Positions 8,687 through 16,874 of a stretch of 64,000 nt of DNA are shown piece after piece. The translations under genes were made by a program, and so were the position numbers. Below the pieces are notes generated by a model. It searched no databases and was not told where the DNA came from. It saw only the letters and a program-made list of their open reading frames with translations. This stretch comes from Methanocalculus sp. MSAO_Arc2 (GTDB lineage Archaea; Halobacteriota; Methanomicrobia; Methanomicrobiales; Methanocorpusculaceae), in assembly GCA_003838065.1 (NCBI GenBank), contig QZAC01000038.1, positions 1 to 64,000 on the forward strand. Reading direction: 5' to 3'. Within the stretch, counting starts at the first letter, position 1, and the number at the start of each line of letters is the position of its first letter.

Positions 8687-10473
8687 GCGAGAATGTCAGG
8701 GATGACCGTATTCAGGAGGCGTTCATCCTCTATGAAGCCGGTGCGTACAAAGAATCACTGGCGCTCTGCCGGGGCAGGAAAGATGTCGCATCTGAGATCC
8801 TGACTGCCGAAAACCTGCTGGCACTCGGCCAGCTTGCAGATGCAGAAGCAGCGTTTCGAGACCTCATAATAACAATTCCGGATTCAGTAAAACTCTATTT
8901 CGGCCTGGCAGAAGTTCTCAGGCTCCGTGGTGATCCCGGTGCTGCTGCAGCATATGCAGAAGCCATCCGCCTTGATCCCACACATAGTGAAGCACTCAGG
9001 CAGTATGAACGCTGCCTTGTGGAGAAGCAGGACTTTCGTGCAGCAATTCCCATTCAGAAAGCACGTATCAGGATCAAACATGATAGTAAAGATATCCTCT
9101 CCCTGATGCATTCACTCAACGCGATCGGGGAGTTTGAAGAGGCAATTGCCCTGTACAGGCGATCGTTTCCCCGCGATGTGCAGTCTGTTGAGTACGTACA
9201 GGCGCTGAAGGGATCCCGTCGATATTTTGAGGCAGCAGAAGCAGCAGAACATGCATGGAATAAAACACAGGACCCGGCTTTTCTTCACCTCTGGCTTGCG
9301 TCCCGTGCACGCATCGATCCAGAGCATGCACTGCAGCTGTACCGCCAGCATATCATGGAAAGACCGGATGCAGAACTGCTGTTTTCAGCTGCACTCCTTG
9401 CAAAAAAGCGTGGATACCCTGACCTGGCAATGAACGCTATTCAGCAGCTGACAGGCAGTGATGATGATCCGATCTATTACCTGGTCTTCTGCGATCTGCT
9501 CGCCACTTTGAAAGAAACGAAACGTGCTGATGAAGAATATCAAAAACTCATTGAACAAGAGCTAAAAACGTTTGCTCATCCCGAATCAATACAGATTATC
9601 ATCGAGAAGTATATTACGTTCCTCTGCTCGACGAGAACAAAAAGAGAAGTAACAGACACTATCACTGCCCTGCTTGAGCCCCATCCATCATGGATCTGCC
9701 TGGTACTGCTCGGAGAGATGTTTGAGCGGTTTTCCGATGACACCAGGGCACGGGACGCGTATTATCGGGCGTACCGGATCGACTATATCAGGGGAGGCAT
9801 CTGGTATGCAGCATACCTGATGCGGAGAGGTGAGATCCGTGAAGCAGAACTGGTGATGCTCTATATCCTCTCGCACGCAACAAAAGCAGAAGATCTTGAG
9901 ATGGTGGGAAAAGAGATCGTCTATGGTGATGAGAAGCTGTATGAAAGCAGAAAGATTACCGGCGAGATTGAAAGACGGCTCATGGATGTATTTTTCTTCC
10001 TGAGCGCGGACGGAAGAGAAGTACTTTCTGTTGCATCGCTGTATGCTGCATCAGCAGCCCTGGATGATGGTGATTTCCAGGGCTGCAAAGAGCACTGTAT
10101 CATTGGCATTGACGTCATGCCATGCTATCCCTCCAGGATCTCGATTTCAGACTTTCTTCCTATCCTCACTCAGGCCAAAGAACATGCTCTTACCGAACAG
10201 CCGTTCATCACGCCACGATCCAGTACACAGCAGGAGAAGCAGATCCCGATCACCGAACGTCTCCAGCTCACTGAAAAAGAGAGAAAAGCACTGGTTTTTA
10301 TTCGTGAACACAAGGAGACACATGAGATGGAGATCCGTTCGCATCTTGGATCGCGGCGTGTTCCTGGCCTGATCAACGAGATCATACGAAAAGCTGGAGA
10401 AGCAGGAATACTTGTCATCGAAAAACGCGGAGTCTCGAAGAATGGTGAAATATATGCCTGGATCGGAGAATAA
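8683..10473 (+). CDS. TPR-repeat protein with C-terminal winged-helix domain
   Basis: A 596-residue protein built from helical repeats. TPR-like units such as LYFGLAEVLRLRGDPGAAAAYAEA and their divergent relatives fill roughly residues 10-480. After a polar linker with Ser, Thr and Gln, the last 70 residues (from about LTEKERKALVFIREH) look like a winged-helix DNA-binding domain. There is no signal peptide or membrane segment. It is translationally coupled to the glycosyltransferase gene (ATGA) and overlaps the BrxD-like ATPase gene by 20 bases, so the two products are probably made together and may form a complex. I recognise no named family. A role as a scaffold or regulator for the ATPase is inference. 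Confidence 0.75.
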   Translation: MSENVRDDRIQEAFILYEAGAYKESLALCRGRKDVASEILTAENLLALGQLADAEAAFRDLIITIPDSVKLYFGLAEVLRLRGDPGAAAAYAEAIRLDPTHSEALRQYERCLVEKQDFRAAIPIQKARIRIKHDSKDILSLMHSLNAIGEFEEAIALYRRSFPRDVQSVEYVQALKGSRRYFEAAEAAEHAWNKTQDPAFLHLWLASRARIDPEHALQLYRQHIMERPDAELLFSAALLAKKRGYPDLAMNAIQQLTGSDDDPIYYLVFCDLLATLKETKRADEEYQKLIEQELKTFAHPESIQIIIEKYITFLCSTRTKREVTDTITALLEPHPSWICLVLLGEMFERFSDDTRARDAYYRAYRIDYIRGGIWYAAYLMRRGEIREAELVMLYILSHATKAEDLEMVGKEIVYGDEKLYESRKITGEIERRLMDVFFFLSADGREVLSVASLYAASAALDDGDFQGCKEHCIIGIDVMPCYPSRISISDFLPILTQAKEHALTEQPFITPRSSTQQEKQIPITERLQLTEKERKALVFIREHKETHEMEIRSHLGSRRVPGLINEIIRKAGEAGILVIEKRGVSKNGEIYAWIGE

Positions 10474-11758
10474 ACTGCAGAACACCAGCACAATCCAGAG
10501 TGTCGGGATTATAAACGCCCTGCGACGGGGAACAGTTCCATCAGAAGGGCTTGAACGCCTCGCTGTTGGTATTGAGAGAGAAGAGCAGGTACTGGCAGAT
10601 CAGATCAGATATGTTTCAGCTGGCAGATCAGATCTCAAATGCATCCATGGTGATTTTGGGAGCGGTAAGACCTTCTTTGTCTCCCGTGCACTTGAAATTG
10701 CACGATCAGATGGATTTGCAACCGCCCATGTTGTTCTCTCACAAAACACCCAGCTCCATAAACTGGCATCACTCTACAGGGCAATCGCAGGCAGCATCAG
10801 GACAGATACTCATACCCCTGGCTTAAAAAGCATCATTGACTCCTGGATCTATGGAATTGAGGAACGTCTGATCGGCTCCTGTGGTGATGAAGACGAAGAG
10901 GTGCTTGCAACCCATACTGCAGAAGAGATTGAGAGGTTTCTCATGCAGATATCAGAGGAGAACAGCGGCCTTGCAGCAGCAGTCAGGACATACTACCATG
11001 CAGCCAACCGGGGGGATTTTACTATCGCCGGTGCGGCACTGGGTTGGATATCTGGAGAAGATACAGTCGGACGCACCTTTAAAAAAGAGGCTGGTGTGCG
11101 TGGCGGTGTCGATGAAGGATCAGCACTCCGGTTTCTTAAAGGGCTTACCCGGATCATCCACCAGGCAGGGTACCGGGGGCTAGCTGTTGCATGTGACGAG
11201 ACCGAAACAATACAGGCACTCTCCCGGCCGCTCCGGGAGAGGGGGTATGTGAACCTCAGGCAGATCGTTGATGCAGTCGACAGGAACGAATGGCCGGGTA
11301 CACTCTTCCTTGTCACCGGGACGCCTTCCTTCTTTGAAGGGCCAAAAGGAATCCGATCCCTGCCCCCGTTGTATGACCGGATACAGACGATACGCAGCGA
11401 GGATGATGATGGTTTCTCAAACCCGCTGCAGACCCAGATCATCCTCCCCCGGTTTGATGAAAAACGGCTTGAAGCAGTGGCCACACGGGTCATCCAGATC
11501 TACAGTGAGGCATACGGGGAGGTGGACCGGTCCCGGATCAACCTCAGGTTCATCCGGGCGATGACTGACCGGATCACCTTCCGGTTCGGGGGGAGGATCG
11601 ATGTTGTCCCCAGGATCTTTCTGCGGGAGTTTGTGGATATCCTTGATAAATGTGCCCTGCATGATGCCTATGACCCGCTAGAGAAGTACCGGTTCGAAGG
11701 GGCCGGTATACCTGATGTGAAGGAGGAGGAGCGGGCAGTAATGGAGATCGAGTGGTGA
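10454..11758 (+). CDS. BrxD-like P-loop ATPase (BREX ATP-binding protein family, DUF2791)
   Basis: A 434-residue ATPase. The N-terminus ALRRGTVPSEGLERLAVG followed by HGDFGSGKTFF (Walker A, residues 65-75) is the characteristic opening of the BrxD/DUF2791 family. Walker B is LAVACDETE near 243-251, and FLVTGTPSFF around 285-294 is a sensor-like strand. BrxD proteins occur in several BREX phage-defence types, usually with a BrxHI-type helicase, and also as orphans in methanogens. No BREX methylase, PglZ or helicase is present here. The ATG at 10454 has GGTGA five bases upstream. Partners are the TPR/winged-helix protein before it and the TPR protein 13 bases after it. Confidence 0.8.
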   Translation: MPGSENKLQNTSTIQSVGIINALRRGTVPSEGLERLAVGIEREEQVLADQIRYVSAGRSDLKCIHGDFGSGKTFFVSRALEIARSDGFATAHVVLSQNTQLHKLASLYRAIAGSIRTDTHTPGLKSIIDSWIYGIEERLIGSCGDEDEEVLATHTAEEIERFLMQISEENSGLAAAVRTYYHAANRGDFTIAGAALGWISGEDTVGRTFKKEAGVRGGVDEGSALRFLKGLTRIIHQAGYRGLAVACDETETIQALSRPLRERGYVNLRQIVDAVDRNEWPGTLFLVTGTPSFFEGPKGIRSLPPLYDRIQTIRSEDDDGFSNPLQTQIILPRFDEKRLEAVATRVIQIYSEAYGEVDRSRINLRFIRAMTDRITFRFGGRIDVVPRIFLREFVDILDKCALHDAYDPLEKYRFEGAGIPDVKEEERAVMEIEW

Positions 11759-11771
11759 GGAGTGGGCATCA

Positions 11772-12704
11772 ATGGGAATCTTTGATCTTCTGAAGAAAAG
11801 TGACTTCAACAAAGGGGTCGAGCTCTTCGAAAGCGGCTATTTTGCCGAGGCCCTCGAAGCATATGACCGTTCACTGGCCCGCCGCCCCCGGCATGTCGAT
11901 GCATGGAACAACCGTGGGGCGGCACTCTCCAGCCTTGGTATGTATCAAGAGGCGATTGTGTCCTATGACCGGGCGCTGGCCCTCGACCCGGGTCATCTTC
12001 TGGCATGGAACAATCGCGGGAATGCACTCGAGAGTCTCGGCCGCTATGACGAAGCTTTAGCGTCCTACGACAGGGCACTTGCGATCAATCCCCGCCACGC
12101 CGACTCATGGAACAATCGCGGGTATGCACTGATCAGTCTTGGCCGGCATGAAGATGCGATAGAATCCCTTGACAGGGCGGTAGCACTTGATGAACGATTC
12201 ACCCTGGCATACGTCAACAGGGGGTTTGCCCTTGATGCATGTGGCCGGCACGAGGAGGCGATTGTGTCCTATGACCGGGCACTCTCAATCGAACCCCGGT
12301 ATGTGGATGCATGGTCACTGCGGGCATCATCGCTCTTCTCCCTGGGCAGATATGAAGATACGATCGATTCCTGTGACCGGGCGATTGCGATTTACCATAA
12401 TTTTTGCCACCCATGGTATATCCGGGGCTGTTCACTCGATGCCCTCGGCCAGCATGAGGACGCAGTTGCAGCCTGGGAGACGGTGATCGGATTTCATCCG
12501 GAAACCCGGTTCCACTGGTATTACCGTGGCCTTGCACTCGCCAGGCTCTGCCGGAACCGTGAGGCTATCGAGGCTTTTGAGGAGGCACGTGCGATGTTGA
12601 GGTTACGTATTCTTGATCCCTCAGATGAGGAGATCCAGAAGGCAAAAGTGAATATCACAGGAGAAGATGGCGCCTCACACCGGAGAAAAGCCCCGATACG
12701 GTGA
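11772..12704 (+). CDS. Tetratricopeptide repeat protein
   Basis: A 310-residue protein with at least seven regular 34-residue TPR units from about residue 10 to 270. Each follows the pattern AWNNRGxALxSLGRYxEAIxSYDRALxxxP. It has no signal peptide or transmembrane segment, so it is probably a cytoplasmic protein-protein interaction scaffold. The last 40 residues are charged and outside the repeats. The repeats are nearly identical at DNA level, which favours copy-number change by recombination. It follows the BrxD-like ATPase by 13 bases and probably closes the same operon. Confidence 0.85.
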   Translation: MGIFDLLKKSDFNKGVELFESGYFAEALEAYDRSLARRPRHVDAWNNRGAALSSLGMYQEAIVSYDRALALDPGHLLAWNNRGNALESLGRYDEALASYDRALAINPRHADSWNNRGYALISLGRHEDAIESLDRAVALDERFTLAYVNRGFALDACGRHEEAIVSYDRALSIEPRYVDAWSLRASSLFSLGRYEDTIDSCDRAIAIYHNFCHPWYIRGCSLDALGQHEDAVAAWETVIGFHPETRFHWYYRGLALARLCRNREAIEAFEEARAMLRLRILDPSDEEIQKAKVNITGEDGASHRRKAPIR

Positions 12705-13403
12705 TGATCAAAGAATAGGGTGGATACAATCGTTCCCGGAATAATCAAGAGATCCCTGAAGGTGGCAAATGATCTATTTCCGCACGTATTTCTCAATTCA
12801 GTCTTTTATGAGCAGTTCGGTGATACGCCCGGCTATACTCTCGGAGAGGTTATCACTTATGATCTCGTCAGGCATATCTCCAAGGCCGATTTCACTTCCG
12901 TGGCGAATGTAGGGATGGTTACGAATCCCGGTAATCAAAGTTCCGGACATATGGGTTGCCTGAGAGCACCAGCTGCTCAGGATACCGCTGGACCACCGGG
13001 ACCTTCAGCCTCGCCTCCTTCAGCACCGCTTATGCTGCTGCCTCTGCTGCACTGATAATGAAGAATACCATCTGGATGATGCAGTACGTGTTCTATGCCG
13101 GACTGGTCACCGATCACCACCTCTTCCCCCCTGTTCAGTGAGGAGACCCGCGATAGCCAGGACTGCAAGCAGATGTGTGGTCGACGGATAGGCAAATGGT
13201 GAGTTTTAGGCGGGTTTGAGAAGCACCCTGTCACCCTAAGAGAACCATGCGAGATCATCGGTTGCCTGCAGTGTTCTGTCCCGGACTGCTGATGTAATAG
13301 TTTCTTTGCCAGGGCTGCTGGCAGTCCTTTCACGTAACAAGGTTGCATAGGGAACTCTTTTGCAGGATTTTGGGTATAAAGGTAATGGTGTATCCACCAG
13401 ATC
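12705..13403. other. Intergenic region with possible gene remnants
   Basis: About 700 bases with no gene I can support. A minus-strand frame 12798-12950 (50 codons) reads like a normal protein tail, with MPDEIISDNLSESIAGRIT near its end, but has no ribosome-binding site. On the plus strand, 12720-13055 and 12956-13141 are open in two different frames; the second has GC-rich third positions and a hydrophobic Ala/Ser-rich stretch. These could be fragments of one or more decayed genes. No inverted repeats typical of insertion sequences were noticed. Confidence 0.35.
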
Positions 13404-14327
13404 TCAGGACCAGAGGAGCAGGTAGCCTGCAACCATGCATGAAAAAAGAATGAGAGATCGCATATTATTCTCTGTTATCTTCTCTATTGTTAAAATCCTG
13501 TATCTCGCCGAGTAGACTGCAGCAATCCCGGCAGACAGCGGCACAACAGATGCAAAAGCAGCAGCAGCAAAAAAATACCCCGAATCCGGCCCAAAAGCTG
13601 CAAGTACAAGAAAAACGGCGGTTGTGGCAGCTGCTCCAAGAGTGGCGATGATGAGAGCACGCGTCCGGCCAACCCTCACAACAAGCGTCCGCTTCCCGGT
13701 TTTTGAATCATTTGTGCAGTCTGGAAGCTCGACACTCACGATAAAGAAGAGGCCAAGGAAGAAGAACGGGATTATAAGGGTAAGCATTTCCAGACCAATC
13801 GTCCAGGCTGTAAAGAGGTAGCCGCCACCCGGCAGGAAGATGCCAAATGCTGCCATCGTCGCAACCTCCCCAAGACCGCGTCCAGCCAGCCGCACAGGAG
13901 GGGCAGAATATACCCAGCCAAGTGTGATCCCGGCAGCTACGAAGGCTATAAGAAATGCCGGAAAAAACCCGATCAGAACAAGCAGAACAGTAGTTCCGAG
14001 TGAAAAGAGCGAGAGAAGGAGAGCTGTCAGAACAACAGCACCTGCAAGATGAGTGTGGATGGGGAGAACACCACTTCCACCGGAAAACCGTGTTTTTATG
14101 CCGGGATCATCTGTGAACCGGTCAAAATAGTCATTGCTGTAGGAGACAGAGAGATGTGCTGCTCCACAGATGAGATAGCCAGTCAGAAATACCTGGAGAT
14201 CCAATGAAGCTCCCAACCGATGCGCAAAGAGCGCTCCGATCAGATACAGGAGAAAACCGGCTATAAGAAAGTGCAGCCGTCCGGTTCGCAGCAGGAGCAC
14301 GCAATCCCTGATGTAATCCGAGAGCAT
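13404..14327 (-). CDS. UbiA-family prenyltransferase (second copy in carotenoid cluster)
   Basis: Polytopic membrane prenyltransferase of 307 residues with eight or nine hydrophobic segments. The first aspartate motif is SNDYFDRFTDD near residue 64 and the second is LPDCTNDSKTGKRTL near 202, both as required for Mg-diphosphate binding. It is most like the MenA/UbiA branch, while the other UbiA gene in this cluster is closer to lycopene elongases. Possible substrates are a carotenoid, a quinone-like acceptor or an archaeal lipid precursor; sequence does not decide. It is the last gene of the minus-strand carotenoid run, 27 bases after the truncated desaturase. Confidence 0.83.
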   Translation of the reverse strand: MLSDYIRDCVLLLRTGRLHFLIAGFLLYLIGALFAHRLGASLDLQVFLTGYLICGAAHLSVSYSNDYFDRFTDDPGIKTRFSGGSGVLPIHTHLAGAVVLTALLLSLFSLGTTVLLVLIGFFPAFLIAFVAAGITLGWVYSAPPVRLAGRGLGEVATMAAFGIFLPGGGYLFTAWTIGLEMLTLIIPFFFLGLFFIVSVELPDCTNDSKTGKRTLVVRVGRTRALIIATLGAAATTAVFLVLAAFGPDSGYFFAAAAFASVVPLSAGIAAVYSARYRILTIEKITENNMRSLILFSCMVAGYLLLWS

Positions 14328-14354
14328 AAACCATCACCCTGTGCAGCCATCCCT

Positions 14355-15095
14355 TCAGTCTGCATCTTCCTGTGCATAGAGTTTCGATGGTATATTATAA
14401 CTATCACCATGTTTACCTGAGATCTGGTTTGCGGTAATCCTTCCTGATTCGTAAATCATTGGGAGGCTGCTGCCGGGGTGCGTTCCACCACAAGCGAGAT
14501 AACAGTTTTTTACCTCATCAAATTCGTTTCCGGGCCTGAACCAGAGCATCTGTGACAGATTGTGGGCCAGATTCAAGGTTGCTCCGTAGTAGATATTGTG
14601 CTTCTCTTCCCAGTCATGCGGCGTGATGATCCGCTCCACCTCAATGTGCTCGCGTAGATCCTTTAACGGAGTCCTGGCGATGACAAGATCAAGTATCTTC
14701 TCTTTATAGGCCTCTTTCTCCTTTTCCCAGTCTATACCAGAGGCATTGTTGGGTACCGGGACAAGGACATTGATGGTGGATTTCCTAAACGGTGCCAGGG
14801 TCGGATCGATTACTGAAGGGTTCTGGAGAGAGAACAAGGGATCTTCACCGAGTTTATACCTGGTGAAGATATCGCTGATAGTTTCGACGTAATCGCTCGA
14901 AAAACAGATAGTGAGATGCGGCAGATCGTACATTGTGTCTATTCCGAGGTAGAGCATGAAGGTGGAGCAGGAACACAATTTTGAACTGAAATCGGCCACC
15001 ATAGATAAGAAGAGGCGATATCTTCTCTCAAAGAAGGATCTCTTTCCAAAGATGGCCGAATATATTCGCAGTAGTTCAAAATGTTCTCCCCAAAA
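14355..15095 (-). pseudogene. Truncated CrtI/CrtD-type carotenoid desaturase (C-terminal fragment)
   Basis: From about 15002 the frame encodes 215 residues that match only the C-terminal 40 percent of phytoene-desaturase-family enzymes. Recognisable blocks are STFMLYLGID, DPTLAPFRKSTINVLVPVP, TPHDWEEKHNIYYG and the C-terminal flavin-binding segment CGGTHPGSSLPM. The entire N-terminal FAD-binding Rossmann domain (about 300 residues) is missing; upstream the frame is open only to a TGA at 15096-15098. A separate 62-codon frame starting at an ATG at 15127, with GGAG beside it, covers the same place but does not resemble a FAD domain. By position it may be the remnant of a carotenoid 3,4-desaturase (CrtD). 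A folded partial protein could still be made, but an active enzyme is unlikely. Confidence 0.75.
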
Positions 15096-15130
15096 TCAAA
15101 AGCGGTGAATGTTGACCAGATGGTCATCTC

Positions 15131-15985
15131 CTAACCGAAGGTATGAATGGTTGCTGCAATGAAGACAAGCCCGCCGAGTGTTGTATTGATTGCAGGGAGA
15201 TACCAGTATAGTGTCTTAATGTCAACGTCTCTCTTTAGCAGCAGCAGGAGAGGAATTGCAGGGTATACCAGGACGAGGAGGCTCGCCGGGTGTATTCCTG
15301 AAGCAAGTATGACAATTATGGAGAGGCCTGCCCAGAAGAGGAGACAGAGGAGAAGTGAGGGTCTCTCTCTCAATACAACTGCTGTTGTTTGCAGGCCTGC
15401 TTTTTTATCATACCCGATATCCGGGATGGCGGAAAAGAGATGCATGGCAGCTATATGGAAAAACCCAGCAAGAATAAGAAACCATGGTGGCAGATACCCT
15501 GACGCAAGGTAATAGCCGAATATACCTGGCATAATATAGAGCATGTTTGAAGCAAAATCGAGACCAGGCAGCTCTTTAAAGCGGAGGGGTGGGGCACTAT
15601 AGAAGAATGAAAGGAAGAGAAAGATGGAGAAGATCACCCGTTCTGTCCAGTCTGCCTGGGTGGCAAGAAGTATGAGACTGATGCCTGCCACAAGGGCAAG
15701 GAGAGAAAATAGATTTTTTTCATCCTTCTTTTGCCATCGATACTCCTGTACATCTTTTTTAGGGTTATTTTTGTCCGTCTCCTGATCAAAATAATCATTG
15801 ACACCATAAATGAAGATATTTGCGGGTATGAAGAAGTAGAAGAGATAGATCATATATTCTGGTAAAAGAAATGCCTCCCAGGATGCCATCCCGAGGGCAA
15901 ATCCGACAACATACGTTCCACCAGTATATATCCAGAATCGTATTCTGGAGATGCGAAATGCAAGAGAGAGAAGGTTATCCTGCAT
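15131..15985 (-). CDS. UbiA-family prenyltransferase, probably lycopene elongase
   Basis: Membrane prenyltransferase of 284 residues with the NDYFDQETDKNNPKK first aspartate motif and DIGYDKKAGLQT as the second. The sequence resembles lycopene elongases (Lye/CrtEb), which add dimethylallyl units to the ends of lycopene to give C50 carotenoids such as bacterioruberin precursors. Position supports this: its ATG overlaps the crtB stop (TAATG), and cruF and crtI lie upstream in the same direction. A different UbiA acceptor cannot be excluded. Confidence 0.82.
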   Translation of the reverse strand: MQDNLLSLAFRISRIRFWIYTGGTYVVGFALGMASWEAFLLPEYMIYLFYFFIPANIFIYGVNDYFDQETDKNNPKKDVQEYRWQKKDEKNLFSLLALVAGISLILLATQADWTERVIFSIFLFLSFFYSAPPLRFKELPGLDFASNMLYIMPGIFGYYLASGYLPPWFLILAGFFHIAAMHLFSAIPDIGYDKKAGLQTTAVVLRERPSLLLCLLFWAGLSIIVILASGIHPASLLVLVYPAIPLLLLLKRDVDIKTLYWYLPAINTTLGGLVFIAATIHTFG

Positions 15986-16863
15986 TAATCCTGACTCTTA
16001 TGGGAGAATAGCCACGGAGCGTTTCCACAGGCTCTTCTGGAAGATATTGCAACGGTATTTCCGAGGGCTGTTGCAACGATCCGTGGAATTGAGGGCTTCA
16101 CCTTACGTTCATAGACGATTGAGGGACAATTCTGAATGACCTGGGCAGTCCAGGTATACATATCGGATGCCGTCTTCACCGGAATAAGAGAGCGGGCTGG
16201 AATTGATGAGAACCCCCGCTCTGCCTCTTCCTGCCATACCTCATACCTCCCAATCTGTCTTTGCAGGAATGCGTCGAATGCCTCAGGATTGCGCCGTATA
16301 TGGGTCTCATCGAGGCTCGCAAGCCCAAACTGATTGAGTTCCTGCACCGGGAAATAGAGCCTTCCCAATGTCAGATCTTCGGGGATATCCCGGATAAAAT
16401 TGATATATTGCATTGCTCTTCCAAGCAGGCGGGCTGCATGATCTGCTCTCTCCGGGAGCCTGAGGATACGTGCCATCATCAGGCCGACAACCTCGGATGA
16501 TCCGTACAGGTACCCGAGGAGATCCTTCTCTGTTTCATACTGGCTGACGGTAATATCCATCTCCATGGATCCGAGGAAGGCATCAACCCATTTGGGTTCA
16601 AAAGAGAGACGCAGAGCCAGATCTGCAAACCCATCGATGACCACATTCCCGGTTATCTCACCGGATGCAGCCCTCTGATAGGTATCAACGAATGAATAAA
16701 ACGCCTCAGTCTCCTGGGGGATGGCATCAACATAGTCATCTGCCACACGTACGAAGCTATAAAGGATGAAGACATCTCTTCTGATATCGCGTGGAAAGAA
16801 GAGTGTACTGTAGAAGTACGTCCTGCTTCCACCATAGAATATCGATAGTAATGTCGTATCCAT
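15985..16863 (-). CDS. crtB: Phytoene synthase
   Basis: Head-to-head condensation of two geranylgeranyl diphosphates to phytoene. The first aspartate-rich motif DDYVD is at residues 42-46 and the second (YINFIRDIPEDL) around 153-164; RLYFP follows as in other squalene/phytoene synthases. The ATG at 16863 is preferred because GGAGG lies six bases upstream and overlaps the end of crtI; a GTG two codons earlier also exists. The length of 292 residues is normal. A dehydrosqualene (C30) product cannot be excluded from sequence alone, but the lycopene elongase and CruF neighbours favour a C40-to-C50 pathway. Confidence 0.92.
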   Translation of the reverse strand: MDTTLLSIFYGGSRTYFYSTLFFPRDIRRDVFILYSFVRVADDYVDAIPQETEAFYSFVDTYQRAASGEITGNVVIDGFADLALRLSFEPKWVDAFLGSMEMDITVSQYETEKDLLGYLYGSSEVVGLMMARILRLPERADHAARLLGRAMQYINFIRDIPEDLTLGRLYFPVQELNQFGLASLDETHIRRNPEAFDAFLQRQIGRYEVWQEEAERGFSSIPARSLIPVKTASDMYTWTAQVIQNCPSIVYERKVKPSIPRIVATALGNTVAISSRRACGNAPWLFSHKSQD

Positions 16864-16874
16864 CGACACCCTCC

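Noticed and set aside
8683..12704. Complete BREX system
   Set aside because: Only a BrxD-like ATPase is present; no PglX methylase, PglZ, BrxC or helicase is found in the window.
12977..13432. A 151-codon minus-strand frame between the TPR and UbiA genes
   Set aside because: Composition is rich in Cys, His and Arg without domain pattern and it overlaps the end of the UbiA gene; it looks like a chance frame.
14939..15127. The 62-codon frame starting after the lycopene-elongase-like gene as the true N-terminus of the truncated desaturase
   Set aside because: It lacks the GxGxxG FAD-binding sequence expected at a CrtI N-terminus, so a simple frameshift does not restore a full enzyme.
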